64,000 nucleotides of DNA from GCA-2794515 sp033763335 (GTDB lineage: Bacteria; Chloroflexota; Anaerolineae; Aggregatilineales; Phototrophicaceae), in contig JANRKU010000051.1 of NCBI GenBank assembly GCA_033763335.1, positions 12,903-76,902 of the forward strand. Direction: 5' to 3'. The notes beneath the pieces are model-generated. The model was not told where the DNA came from, ran no database searches, and saw only the letters and a list, made by a program, of their open reading frames with translations. A program made the position numbers and the translations under genes. Of the stretch, positions 17,097 through 25,900 are shown piece after piece (the first letter of the stretch is position 1; every line of letters starts with the position of its first letter).

Positions 17097-17912
17097 ATGT
17101 CAGAAAAACTCATCGCCCAAATCGAAAATTTGCCCATTTTGCCTAATAGCCTTGCCTTATGGGGACTTGGGCAAATGGGCTTGGTCATCAAAGGGACAGA
17201 TGCTATTTTGTATATAGACCCGTGTCTGAGCAATACCATTTCAGGGCGTGCCTTCCCCCCTCCCATTTTGCCCGAACACATCACCCACGCCGATTATGTC
17301 TTGTGTAGTCACGAGCATATTGACCATTTCGATGTGCATACCCTCGCACCACTGCTAAAAGCCAGTCCACAGGCAAAAATTGTCACCACCCGTTGGTGTA
17401 TGCCCGATATTGAATCGTTGCATGTTCCATTAGGTGATGTGATTTTCCCCACAGTCTTAGAACCGATAACCCTTCCAAACACCACCTGTAAAATCACTGC
17501 ATTGCCATCTGCACATTACTTGCCCGAATATGACCCAGACAAAGGGTATCGCTGGTTGGGATTTTTGTTGGAATGGAATGGCATCACGGTTTATTTTGCG
17601 GGGGATACCATCATTTATGATGGCTATGTGGATATGCTCAAGCGCCTACCACATATCAATATCGCCATATTGCCAATCAATGGGCGCGATTTTTACCGCG
17701 AGGCAAAAGGGCTTGTTGGCAATTTACTGCCCAGAGAAGCCTCAAAATTGTCCTTAGAACTCAATTGGGATTTGGTAATTGTGGGGCATAACGACATGCT
17801 CCCCGCCAACACACTCCCTATGGGAGAAATCGCACAAGCCTTTGCCGATGATTGCCCACGCCAAGCCTATAAAATCTTGCAAGCGGGTGAATTATTGTAT
17901 TTTGCACAATAG
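17097..17912 (+). CDS. MBL-fold hydrolase of the UlaG (L-ascorbate-6-phosphate lactonase) type
   Basis: A 271-residue metallo-beta-lactamase-fold protein. The metal motif is CSHEHIDHFD (about residues 69-78), with later ligands in PSAHYLPEY and YFAGDTIIYDG and the terminal histidine in VIVGHNDM. The GHNDM ending and overall length match UlaG-like lactonases rather than beta-lactamases. It starts 3 bases after the kinase stop, so the pair is translationally linked. In this context a sugar-lactone or phospho-lactone substrate, feeding the kinase and 6PGDH steps, is the simplest reading. Confidence 0.78.
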   Translation: MSEKLIAQIENLPILPNSLALWGLGQMGLVIKGTDAILYIDPCLSNTISGRAFPPPILPEHITHADYVLCSHEHIDHFDVHTLAPLLKASPQAKIVTTRWCMPDIESLHVPLGDVIFPTVLEPITLPNTTCKITALPSAHYLPEYDPDKGYRWLGFLLEWNGITVYFAGDTIIYDGYVDMLKRLPHINIAILPINGRDFYREAKGLVGNLLPREASKLSLELNWDLVIVGHNDMLPANTLPMGEIAQAFADDCPRQAYKILQAGELLYFAQ

Positions 17913-17950
17913 ATGACAACACAGACGAATTCATGTTGCCATCTATGCTT

Positions 17951-18511
17951 TTAGCGTGAAATATGCGGGACGGTTTTTGATAATTCGGATGGGGTTAAAT
18001 TGTTGCGATAGGCAATTCCCGCCTGCCCCATTTTTTTGACCACCATATGATGAAATGGGCGGATAACATTAAAATAGACATGCCCCGTCCACCGATGATG
18101 ATGCACAATTGTTACCACATGAAATCGGTGAGTCGTCGCTGTAACGGGTTGGTCAATAATGGCAAGATACGCCGTCAAATGCGATTCTGCCGCGCCAGCC
18201 ACCCAATGGTGATTTTCTTTGGCATCGTATACCGTAAAAAATGTCGCCTTTTCCCCCACCACAAAACTCACCTCTTCAGGTTTCATTTGCGTGTCTTGTG
18301 GGATACCCTCTTGCTTCATCCCCAATAAGCGCACAAATCCCCATCGCACCCGATACAAAAATTTTATCCATGCGGGATTATAAGAAAACATCCCTGCGAT
18401 AAATTCCCGTAACGTGATGTCGCCTTCAAACACTTTGACATCAATATGATTCGCATTTTGTGTATAGGCTAAAACTTCTGGCGTTTGGTCGATAATAGCG
18501 GTGGTTTTCAT
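17951..18511 (-). CDS. DUF2867-like protein
   Basis: A 186-residue soluble protein with the DUF2867 pattern: an N-terminal DVKVFEGDITLREFIAGMF block, a central SFVVGEKATFFTVYDAKENHHW, and VVTIVHHHRWTGHVYFNVIRPFHH near the end. The function of the family is not established; the fold is thought to be START/Bet v1-like, suggesting binding of a hydrophobic ligand. The ATG at 18511 overlaps the TGA of the upstream membrane gene (ATGA) and is preceded by GGAGGG. It is the last gene of a three-gene TetR operon. Confidence 0.75.
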   Translation of the reverse strand: MKTTAIIDQTPEVLAYTQNANHIDVKVFEGDITLREFIAGMFSYNPAWIKFLYRVRWGFVRLLGMKQEGIPQDTQMKPEEVSFVVGEKATFFTVYDAKENHHWVAGAAESHLTAYLAIIDQPVTATTHRFHVVTIVHHHRWTGHVYFNVIRPFHHMVVKKMGQAGIAYRNNLTPSELSKTVPHISR

Positions 18512-18912
18512 GCGTAAATCCCTCCAAAAATGAGTAATGTGACCAGCAGACAGGCTATCCATTGTGGACTGCGAAATAATGTCTTATAGGTGCGAAGTGC
18601 TAAGGCGGGTAATATGACAATCACCATCGCATACCCCAAAAAATAAAGTGCAATACACAACGCGGTCAAATCAGCCCCAACCAATGATGTGTTCATCGCA
18701 AAAAAGATGAGCAAGCCCGCCGATATTAAAAATCCAATCGAAATCATGTGCCAGCCAAAGCGTATTTCTTGTTTAGCAATGCTCCCATCGCCATTGGGTA
18801 TTTTTGGGAAGGTATCCGATGGCATCCGATTAAACACATATTCCCCGCCCCAGACATGAAGTGGCAAAAGCAACAAACACCATAAACCTGCTATCAAAAA
18901 CCATGTATTCAC
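18508..18912 (-). CDS. Small membrane protein in TetR operon
   Basis: A 134-residue protein with four predicted membrane helices (about residues 3-22, 52-73, 79-100 and 115-134). It begins at GTG 18912, whose last bases overlap the TGA stop of the TetR gene (GTGA), with GGAGGGA upstream. I do not recognise the family. It is sandwiched between the regulator and the DUF2867-like gene with overlaps at both ends, so all three are surely co-translated. Confidence 0.75.
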   Translation of the reverse strand: MNTWFLIAGLWCLLLLPLHVWGGEYVFNRMPSDTFPKIPNGDGSIAKQEIRFGWHMISIGFLISAGLLIFFAMNTSLVGADLTALCIALYFLGYAMVIVILPALALRTYKTLFRSPQWIACLLVTLLIFGGIYA

Positions 18913-19445
18913 GAATTTATCCCTCCATACAACCGTTGAAATTCATTAAATAATTGCACCATACCCGCTTCATCAATATGTGGCTGAATTTGCTGACTGC
19001 CGATGAGGACGGTATATAACAATTGAGCCAATAATCGGGCGCGGTCTGTGGATTCGCCTAATTCGATGAATAATTTTTGAACATACGCTACTCGTTGTTC
19101 ATCTACCCGCGCTTGAACAGTCCGCACATCCGCATCTTGTAATGCCCATGCCCGAATCGCTACCTCAAGGTTTGGTGGATAGCTGGTGCTCGTCTCTAAT
19201 AATCGGCGCAGTTTATCGGGTGGGGTTTGTGCCTGTTCAGTGATATGGATAATATTATGTGTGCCTTCTTGCTCAAAATAAGCCAGTAGGTCGGTTTTAT
19301 ACCCATTAAACCCCTTAAAATGATGATAAAAAGACCCCTTCGTGAGTCCTAACCGTTGACACAATAAATCAATTGTCAACGCCAAAACGCCACCCTCAGA
19401 TAAAATGATACATCCTTCGTCTAACCAATCTTGTTTTGATGCCAT
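18909..19445 (-). CDS. TetR/AcrR family transcriptional regulator
   Basis: A 178-residue repressor. The helix-turn-helix is at about residues 21-42 (LTIDLLCQRLGLTKGSFYHH, then FKGFNGYK). I chose the ATG at 19445, where TetR homology begins, because longer frames upstream run through the operators. Two nearly identical 19-bp palindromes lie just before it, which is a strong sign of autoregulation. It heads the operon with the membrane and DUF2867-like genes. Confidence 0.85.
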   Translation of the reverse strand: MASKQDWLDEGCIILSEGGVLALTIDLLCQRLGLTKGSFYHHFKGFNGYKTDLLAYFEQEGTHNIIHITEQAQTPPDKLRRLLETSTSYPPNLEVAIRAWALQDADVRTVQARVDEQRVAYVQKLFIELGESTDRARLLAQLLYTVLIGSQQIQPHIDEAGMVQLFNEFQRLYGGINS

Positions 19446-19451
19446 ATATTC

Positions 19452-19470
19452 ATACCATACCGTATCGTAT
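19452..19470. promoter_or_regulatory. TetR operator, proximal copy
   Basis: ATACCATACCGTATCGTAT differs at one base from the distal site. It starts 7 bases before the tetR start codon, so binding would block transcription or early elongation. Confidence 0.7.
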
Positions 19471-19487
19471 GCTTCATTTCCGATAGT

Positions 19488-19506
19488 ATACCATACCGTA
19501 TGGTAT
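19488..19506. promoter_or_regulatory. TetR operator, distal copy
   Basis: ATACCATACCGTATGGTAT is a perfect dyad of two 9-base arms around one central base. It lies 36 bp from the proximal copy. Confidence 0.75.
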
Positions 19507-19658
19507 TGTAAAGAAGCAAAAATAGATATTTTGTTGATAAGATTTCGATAGGCAATTGGGATTGGGGGCAAATAGTAGATAGGTAAGACTAACGGCTCTA
19601 GTCCACCATACAAAATCTACCTATTTACACTTCTAAGAGTAATTACTAAAGGGGTTTC

Positions 19659-20531
19659 TTATTTCTCAGAAAATAGCACTTTTTTGGCAATTTCACTAAT
19701 CGCTCTTTCAACACTATTAGAAAAATTACCCCTTATTCCGTTACTAGCAATAAATTCTAGCCACTCATGAGAAAAGTTTTTGAATTGCGCCTCTAATTGT
19801 GGTTCTAACAGAAGAGATTTATAATCAGGTTTCTCGATACGCTGATTCTGTAAATTTGGAAAGGTTGTTTTCCACCAATTTAGGATATTGTTGGCTAATT
19901 TTTGCCGATGCAAATACTGGTTTTGCTCATCAGCTATCTGTTTATAAGCACTTTCTTCAAATTTTTCCCAGAGGAATGTTGTCGTAAATTGCTCAATATA
20001 AAAAGTCAATAATTGTTGGGTGGCTAGTTCCCCGCTATCAATATCACACCAAATTTCTTCGCCAAATTCATCTTCTGCCTCATCAAATTGCTGTGCAAAT
20101 TGTTCTCGAATTAACGCAGAAAGACGGTTTCGCATTTCAAACTCAAACTCATCACCATACATTTGCCAATCTTTCCCATAATAAGATTCATAGGTGGCAA
20201 TCCAGTCGCCTGTATATGCTTCTTCAAGCCACTCTTTTACAGTGGGGTATAAATTTCTTAGCGCCTGTGTATCCCATTTATGTGAGAGCAGGTCGCCAGA
20301 CAAATCATAAGTGTCATCCTCATCAACGAGTTCATAATGAATACCCTTCAATACCCAGCGCACAAATTTAACGCCAACCCACTCCAATAATTCTTGTCGC
20401 CATGCTTTGGTGATAATTAAATCGGGATAATCATCACGAAGCAAAATCGCCCAATAATCATCATCCCCTAAAATAAATAGGCTTTCTTCTGGTGTATATT
20501 TTGTAATATCAAGAATCATAGAAATCAACAT
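19659..20531 (-). CDS. Hypothetical acidic protein at the island border
   Basis: A 290-residue soluble protein that I do not recognise. It is acidic and rich in Trp, Tyr and Phe, with runs such as DEAEDEFGEEIWCDID. Predicted secondary structure is mostly helical and there is no signal peptide or membrane segment. Start codons at 20531 and 20519 are both possible; neither has a good ribosome site. It lies just outside the copA-repeat boundary of the accessory island and is not linked to the TetR operon, which starts about 210 bases away on the same strand. It could be a defence-linked or phage-derived gene, but nothing in the sequence proves this. Confidence 0.6.
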   Translation of the reverse strand: MLISMILDITKYTPEESLFILGDDDYWAILLRDDYPDLIITKAWRQELLEWVGVKFVRWVLKGIHYELVDEDDTYDLSGDLLSHKWDTQALRNLYPTVKEWLEEAYTGDWIATYESYYGKDWQMYGDEFEFEMRNRLSALIREQFAQQFDEAEDEFGEEIWCDIDSGELATQQLLTFYIEQFTTTFLWEKFEESAYKQIADEQNQYLHRQKLANNILNWWKTTFPNLQNQRIEKPDYKSLLLEPQLEAQFKNFSHEWLEFIASNGIRGNFSNSVERAISEIAKKVLFSEK

Positions 20532-20595
20532 CCAAGTATTAATTGAGGGTTACAAAATCCTTTTTTCAAGCATATCATCGTAGATTATATATATG

Positions 20596-20634
20596 AAAAG
20601 AGTCCTTACACAATTGTTTATGAAGGACTCTTTT
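20596..20634 (+). repeat. Hairpin of duplicated segment, copy 1
   Basis: AAAAGAGTCCTT (20596-20607) pairs perfectly with AAGGACTCTTTT (20623-20634). The stem, loop and the following TATGGAACATGCT recur at 28442-28491 with few changes. The T-rich right arm would let it act as a terminator. Confidence 0.7.
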
Positions 20635-20655
20635 ATGGAACATGCTATTTTGCTT

Positions 20656-20690
20656 GTTATATCGCTTTTTTCCTCAATCGAAGTGAGTTG
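20656..20690. repeat. Direct repeat, left copy (possible island junction)
   Basis: This 35-bp segment begins GTTATATCGCT and ends GAAGTGAGTTG. It matches 36188-36222 at 34 of 35 positions in the same orientation; the right copy lies at the 3' end of copA. About 15.5 kb of accessory DNA lies between the two. Confidence 0.7.
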
Positions 20691-20695
20691 GAAAC
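20657..20695 (-). pseudogene. copA 3'-end remnant
   Basis: On the minus strand, the last 12 codons before a TAA read VSNSLRLRKKAI, against VSNSLRLRKRAI at the end of the intact copA at 36189. Upstream of these codons the similarity stops within a few dozen bases. The 35-bp core of the match is 34/35 identical and is treated below as one arm of a direct repeat. The piece lies in a 154-bp segment (20647-20800) absent from the related copy at 28.49 kb. Confidence 0.7.
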
Positions 20696-20811
20696 CACCA
20701 ATACCACCAAATCAGACCAGCCATAGCACTGGCTTGACAAGGCTAAACCTAGCCCTATTACCAGATTTAGGGCTATTGAAGAAGTTCCTGTTTTGATGAT
20801 TTAGTGCTTGA

Positions 20812-20845
20812 ATAGGCATATCTGCAATCTATATGATATGCCTAT
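20812..20845. repeat. Inverted repeat before hypothetical gene
   Basis: ATAGGCATATC and GATATGCCTAT form perfect 11-bp arms separated by 12 bases, ending exactly at the start codon of the gene at 20846. The same structure is at 28503-28536. It could be an operator or an RNA hairpin that hides the start. Confidence 0.6.
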
Positions 20846-21310
20846 ATGTCTAAAGAAGGGCTGATACTCCAATACGATATGTTCACAGGACAACCTGTGG
20901 ACAATCGTACCGCCACACAGAAAAAGCGTGACCAAGAAATTAATGCCCCTCAGCAGATTCAGATGTTCAAGACACCTGAAATCGTACAACTCGGAATGAA
21001 GAAAAAAACACTGTATGGGGAGTGGATGCAAAAAGCGCCACACCATCCCCTTGTCCTTCATCAAATAGATACTCGTACACCAGATGAAATTGAATGCGAC
21101 CTCATGCGTGAAGCTCAGAAAAAGACTATCCCCCTATTCGGAGATACCCCGCCAAAAGCTACACTCTCCCCTACTGTGATACCAGACACCCCTCTACAAA
21201 CTGAGCCACGAGTTGTCTTTGATGCCAAGCGCGATAGACCTATCACGGGTTTGCGTGCGAAACTACGCGCTCAGTCGGTGAATATCCACCATCATGTAGG
21301 TACGGTTTAA
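20846..21310 (+). CDS. Hypothetical protein
   Basis: A 154-residue soluble, basic protein that I do not recognise. It begins MSKEGLILQYDMFTGQPVDN, has a central KKTLYGEWMQKAPHHPLVL stretch, and ends in a Pro/Thr-rich, basic region. No ribosome site is visible; an inverted repeat occupies the space right before the ATG. The first 20 codons and the upstream inverted repeat are duplicated as a dead fragment at 28537-28596, which argues that this is a real gene whose 5' region has been copied. A hairpin follows the stop. Confidence 0.5.
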   Translation: MSKEGLILQYDMFTGQPVDNRTATQKKRDQEINAPQQIQMFKTPEIVQLGMKKKTLYGEWMQKAPHHPLVLHQIDTRTPDEIECDLMREAQKKTIPLFGDTPPKATLSPTVIPDTPLQTEPRVVFDAKRDRPITGLRAKLRAQSVNIHHHVGTV

Positions 21311-21311
21311 C

Positions 21312-21340
21312 CTACGGTTTTCCTTAACCGTAGATTTTAG
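21312..21340 (+). terminator. Probable terminator after hypothetical gene
   Basis: CTACGGTT (21312-21319) pairs with AACCGTAG (21326-21333) across a 6-base loop and is followed by ATTTTAG, right after the stop at 21310. Confidence 0.6.
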
Positions 21341-21624
21341 CCACATATCAGGCATTTTCATGCCCCGACTACACTACATTTTCATTCCATGTAGCCCGCC
21401 CGCGCCAAAATTGTCGCAAGGAGTACCCCTTGTCATTCCAAGTTATGTTTTATGACCTACCTATTATCTACACTCATCACTCTATATCATAATTTAAAAA
21501 ATATAAAATTTTGAAAAATTGAAAAATAATTTTTTCGCCTAAATAACGTAATTTTCGCAACACGGTTGCATAGATTGGCTAATGATTTCAGTCAATGTTA
21601 GGATACAATCATGCAAAAGGAATT
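21341..21624. other. Non-coding, AT-rich stretch
   Basis: No convincing gene is seen. A weak hairpin (CTACAT/ATGTAG) lies near 21374-21394. The part from 21480 to 21540 is almost pure A and T. The last bases hold AAAAGGAATT, a ribosome site belonging to the tex-like remnant. Confidence 0.5.
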
Positions 21625-21741
21625 ATGATAGATACACCACAAATTATCACCATCCTCGCAACAGAACTAAATCTACGGGTAGGCACTGTTCTACACCGTG
21701 TGGCATTAGACTATGAGAATATTATCATATGCCCGATGTGA
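21625..21741 (+). pseudogene. Truncated 5' end of a tex-like gene
   Basis: A 38-codon frame starts at an ATG with a good ribosome site (AAGGAATT). Its first 29 residues, including ILATELNLRVGTVLH and VALD, resemble the very N-terminus of the RNA-binding transcription accessory protein Tex, where a VALLDEG-type sequence would be expected to follow. The similarity ends there and a TGA follows soon after. The ribosome site and start are intact, so a short peptide could still be made. The family match is from memory of the Tex N-terminus. Confidence 0.45.
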
Positions 21742-21817
21742 AATTAAAAAGCAAAATTATGAGACCATTGGAAAATTTGAACATCAAGTATCATGGAAAT
21801 CAAGCACCATTAATGAC

Positions 21818-22981
21818 TTACGAAACCTTAAAAATCAATTTTTTCAAGCATATCACAGCATCATCCTGTGAAATATGTTCTTGCTCTAAACGCAAGTTAT
21901 TTTCTAAAATTTTTTGACATAGTTTTGCTTCTAATGGTGTCAAATTATCGAATCGTGCCGTGCGACTGGGCTTCCCTATAACGGCATATTGTGCATATTT
22001 TTCAAAGGTAGAATTATCCATCATGATAGATTGTGTATGTGTAAAAATCCCGCGCAAATCAGATAATATCTCAAAACCATGTACATCCATATCCCCCCAG
22101 TAAATGATATGGGTATGATATAAATATGCTATATCTCGTAAAATATGGACGGCAAAACCACCCCCTAACAAGCCAACCGTATTTGGCAGTTTTGGCAATG
22201 TGAGGAAATTAATTAAATTTTCTACAATAATGATATGCTTGGGTTTTATATGGCTTGAAAGTAGCTCGTTTAATTGAGATATGGGTAGTGATAAATCATC
22301 AACCTGTATCCGATATAACCAATCTAGTTGTTCATCCAGCAATCGAAGGCGAATCAATGTGGGCTTATCTTTGAGACCAAATCGTCTATTAAAATCGGTT
22401 ACATCAGAGCGTATTGTGTCTAGTGGAAGAAGTTGGTCTAACAAATCTCGTAAAATAGCAATATGTGTTTCAATAAATTTTGTGTGGATAGCAATAGGCA
22501 GTTCACGGATATATACATTGGGGCGTGGCTTTTTAATGAAATAATCGCACACCAATAATAAATCATCCCATTTATTATGGTAATCAATCACATATTGCGG
22601 ATAAGATTGTATCCAACTTTCTAGTTCAGGAAATTTTTGATGTATCTTCTTAACATCTACAACAAATTGATTGAATTCTGTTGTCTTGCGAATAAGAGAT
22701 AAATAATCTTCTAAAGTACCGATAACAACTCGTTGTGGGACAGTTTGTTTACTGAATGCTTGCGTATTAACAATATTCCAGACAATTTCATAGCCTGCTC
22801 CGCGCTGTTCTTTAGAATATTGTCGCAATAGGTCAATATCTTTTCGCCGTTGCTCTAAATTTTTGGATAACGTGCCAATAGAAAATTCTATTGGAAAAAT
22901 CTCTTCCCCCAAAAACCATGCTCTAAGGACATCATGATATTTTCGTTTGGCACGGTTGATAATATCATCTGGTGTTATCAT
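21818..22981 (-). CDS. jetD: Wadjet nuclease subunit JetD
   Basis: A 387-residue protein with an N-terminal DUF3322 region and a C-terminal DUF2220/TOPRIM nuclease domain. The TOPRIM glutamate is in HIIIVENLINFL (about residue 250) and the D-x-D pair is in YWGDMDVHG (about residues 294-296). In Wadjet, JetD cleaves circular plasmid DNA after the SMC motor JetABC has extruded it. It is the last gene of jetA-jetB-jetC-jetD, 11 bases after jetC. Key acidic residues are present, so the enzyme should be active. Confidence 0.92.
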   Translation of the reverse strand: MITPDDIINRAKRKYHDVLRAWFLGEEIFPIEFSIGTLSKNLEQRRKDIDLLRQYSKEQRGAGYEIVWNIVNTQAFSKQTVPQRVVIGTLEDYLSLIRKTTEFNQFVVDVKKIHQKFPELESWIQSYPQYVIDYHNKWDDLLLVCDYFIKKPRPNVYIRELPIAIHTKFIETHIAILRDLLDQLLPLDTIRSDVTDFNRRFGLKDKPTLIRLRLLDEQLDWLYRIQVDDLSLPISQLNELLSSHIKPKHIIIVENLINFLTLPKLPNTVGLLGGGFAVHILRDIAYLYHTHIIYWGDMDVHGFEILSDLRGIFTHTQSIMMDNSTFEKYAQYAVIGKPSRTARFDNLTPLEAKLCQKILENNLRLEQEHISQDDAVICLKKLIFKVS

Positions 22982-22992
22982 TAAAAACCCTG

Positions 22993-25900
22993 TTAGTTCC
23001 GAAATTCGCGTTGACGCTGGCGATATTCAGATTGGGTTAAATTGAATAAGCGCGAATAGCTCCCTTCATTATTATTCACCACAACATGATAAGCCTCAAC
23101 AAATCCCTCAATGACATGCAATTGTTGCATAGGCGTTACAACAAGCAGTTGTAGACCTAATTGAGCAAATAATTTCATAGCAAAGCGGGCATTGTCATCA
23201 TCTAATTTACTAAATGCTTCATCAATCACAACAAACCGAAATGTGCGATTATTTGGCATAGCATCTTGTAGCCCATATTGATGTGCAATGGCAGAGGCTA
23301 AAATGGTATAGGCTAATTTTGCTTTTTGTCCCCCCGATTTTCCAGAAGAGTCATTATAATAATCCACCTGTAGTCCATTTGAATCTATCTGTTCGGCGGC
23401 AAACATCCGCCACCGCCGTACATCAGTCACACGGCGCATCCAATTAGGGTCATTATCAAAATGTTCAATGAGTAGCTTAATCCGATTATATGCACGGTTA
23501 CGCTCTTCATCGGAATTATCCCCTACATCAACAAAGCAGGCTCTCAAATCTCGTAAAAAGTCGTTAATCTCTGGGTCATTGGTACGGTCTGCAATCAAAT
23601 GGATGATAGACCCCCCGCCATAATCTACCTGTGCTAAAGAGTCATTCAGTTCAGCAATACTTTTATCAATTTGACGTTCCTGTTCTGTCAAATGACCATA
23701 AAACATCTGAATACCGCGTGTCACCGTGCGGTCTAACATATCCTTAAATCGGTCTTGATAACGTGGCAAATCATCTGTCTCTAACCGATTATAAATTTGC
23801 AAAAACGCATCCAATGAGGATAAATCAGCCGTCATGGATACCCCTATATCTGGGTAATCACGACGAAAGGTGTTCATTGCATTGACAATTGTGGTCTCTA
23901 ATTGACCCTGAAGCCCTCGAAAGCTGTTAATACCACGTTGAATAGATACCTCAAGTTGGTTAGTACGGTTATTTACTGACTCAATGGTAAGCGGGTCTTT
24001 ATCAATTTCTTCAATAATAGTTCCCACCTGTTCCCATAAACGAGAATGCTCATCACTAGATGAATCAAGTATCTGTTTTTCACGAGTTAATTGTGTCCCA
24101 TAGATTTTTATTTGGTTTTTTAGAACACCAATATCACCCGTTATTTTATCGCGCTGATGCGTCTTCTCGTGAATTTCACCCTGCAATTTATCACGTTGGT
24201 TTTCGAGTTGTTTCAGTTGTTGCGATTGCTGGTCAAGTTCTGTTAAACGTCTTTCAAGCATATCATATTCGGATTGCGGGGTACGCCAATCAATTTCTGA
24301 AAATAATTGATAGTTCAAAAGATTTTCTATGGTACTAACATCACGGCGGTTACGGTCTAAATCTGTCTTTATTTTTTGAATCTCGTTATCTAACTTAGCA
24401 AGGCGACGACTTAAATCATCTAATTCTCGCTCCAATTGACGTAATTTTGGGCGATTATCCCAACCCAGTACATATCTGGAACGGTCATTGAGCGTATGGC
24501 GGTCATCTTTCTCATGTCTAGATGTGTTGTGCTTAATTTGTCCCTGTAGCGTGATACCACGTTGCACCTGCTGAAAATCGGACAAATCATAGCAACATAC
24601 ATAATCAAATCTTTGCATCAGGTTATGAACTAGCCAATCATGATAAGGTGTGTTGGCAAGTATTTCCAATTTTTCATATGCCATTTCATGTCGAGTCTGT
24701 TCATTACGGCGTTCTAACACCCGTTCAGGACGTTTAAGTGGGTCAACACGGTGATATATCAGACGACCCTTTAAGTTATTTTCGTTGACATATCGGCTAA
24801 CTTGCTGATACAGCGATTCTGGTACAATTAAATCTTGAGCAAAATTATTGAACAGTCGCTCAAGCGCACCTTCCCATTGAGCATCTTCATCACGCACCTT
24901 AAGCAATTCGCCCACAAAAAGCAATTCATCGGCAGAAATAAACAAATCATCGCATATCATCTGGCGAATCTTGGCAATATTTTGTGGGATATTGCTTGGG
25001 TTTACCCGTAAATATTGAATTTCGGTATCTAATAATTTTGATTGTGCTATTAAATCACGTTGGTCAATCTCATATGTACTGCGTTGTAACTCAAAATTTT
25101 GGATAGTGTCTATAAGAGTCTGCTGTAATTGCTTGGCATTTGTACGGTTTTCGTAAAAATCATCCTCTGTGCGATAAGTTGGCAATAACAAGGACTGAGC
25201 ATTTTCATCATAGCGGTCTGCCGCACGTTTAAGGGCTTGAATCTGCCCCTTGAGGGGGTGAATTTTACCTTGAATTTCACGTTTTTCTTGACCAACACTA
25301 TCTTGTGCAATAGATATCTTAACCCGCTCTAATTGCTCACGTAAATTAGATAATTCTGTATCAATACGCGCAAGGTGGCTTTGTTCCACATCATATTTTT
25401 GTTGTGTTTGATTGATGGCAGTCACTAATAAATCACGCGCACGCGATGCCACATAAAATGGCACAAGTATTTTTGCAGTTTCATAGCGGGCGATTTGGTC
25501 TTGATAGCGTATATACTCATTTCCTGCTTTAACCAATGGTGAGAGAATGCGAAGTTGGCTACTGGCACGTTGAATAGACGCATAGGCTTCATTGAGTTCT
25601 CGATATTGGGTTCGGAGCGCCTCAACTTTTTCTTCTGGATTCCCTTTATCCAGCATATGTTCACGGACAAATGTATTGAGGCTGGCAATATCTTTAACGG
25701 CAACCGTTTCATTAAACAAAGAAAGCGCCTTTGCCTTGCCACTTAATCCAAGTGCCTTACGTGCCGAATTGATATACTCAGTAAAACTCGAAAAAATAGC
25801 GATGTCTTTTTGTAATGGTTGTGGAAAATCACGGATGGTCAAATGGCGTTGAGGAAAATGCTTTTCGATACATAAATCATGTGATGCGATATAAAATCGT

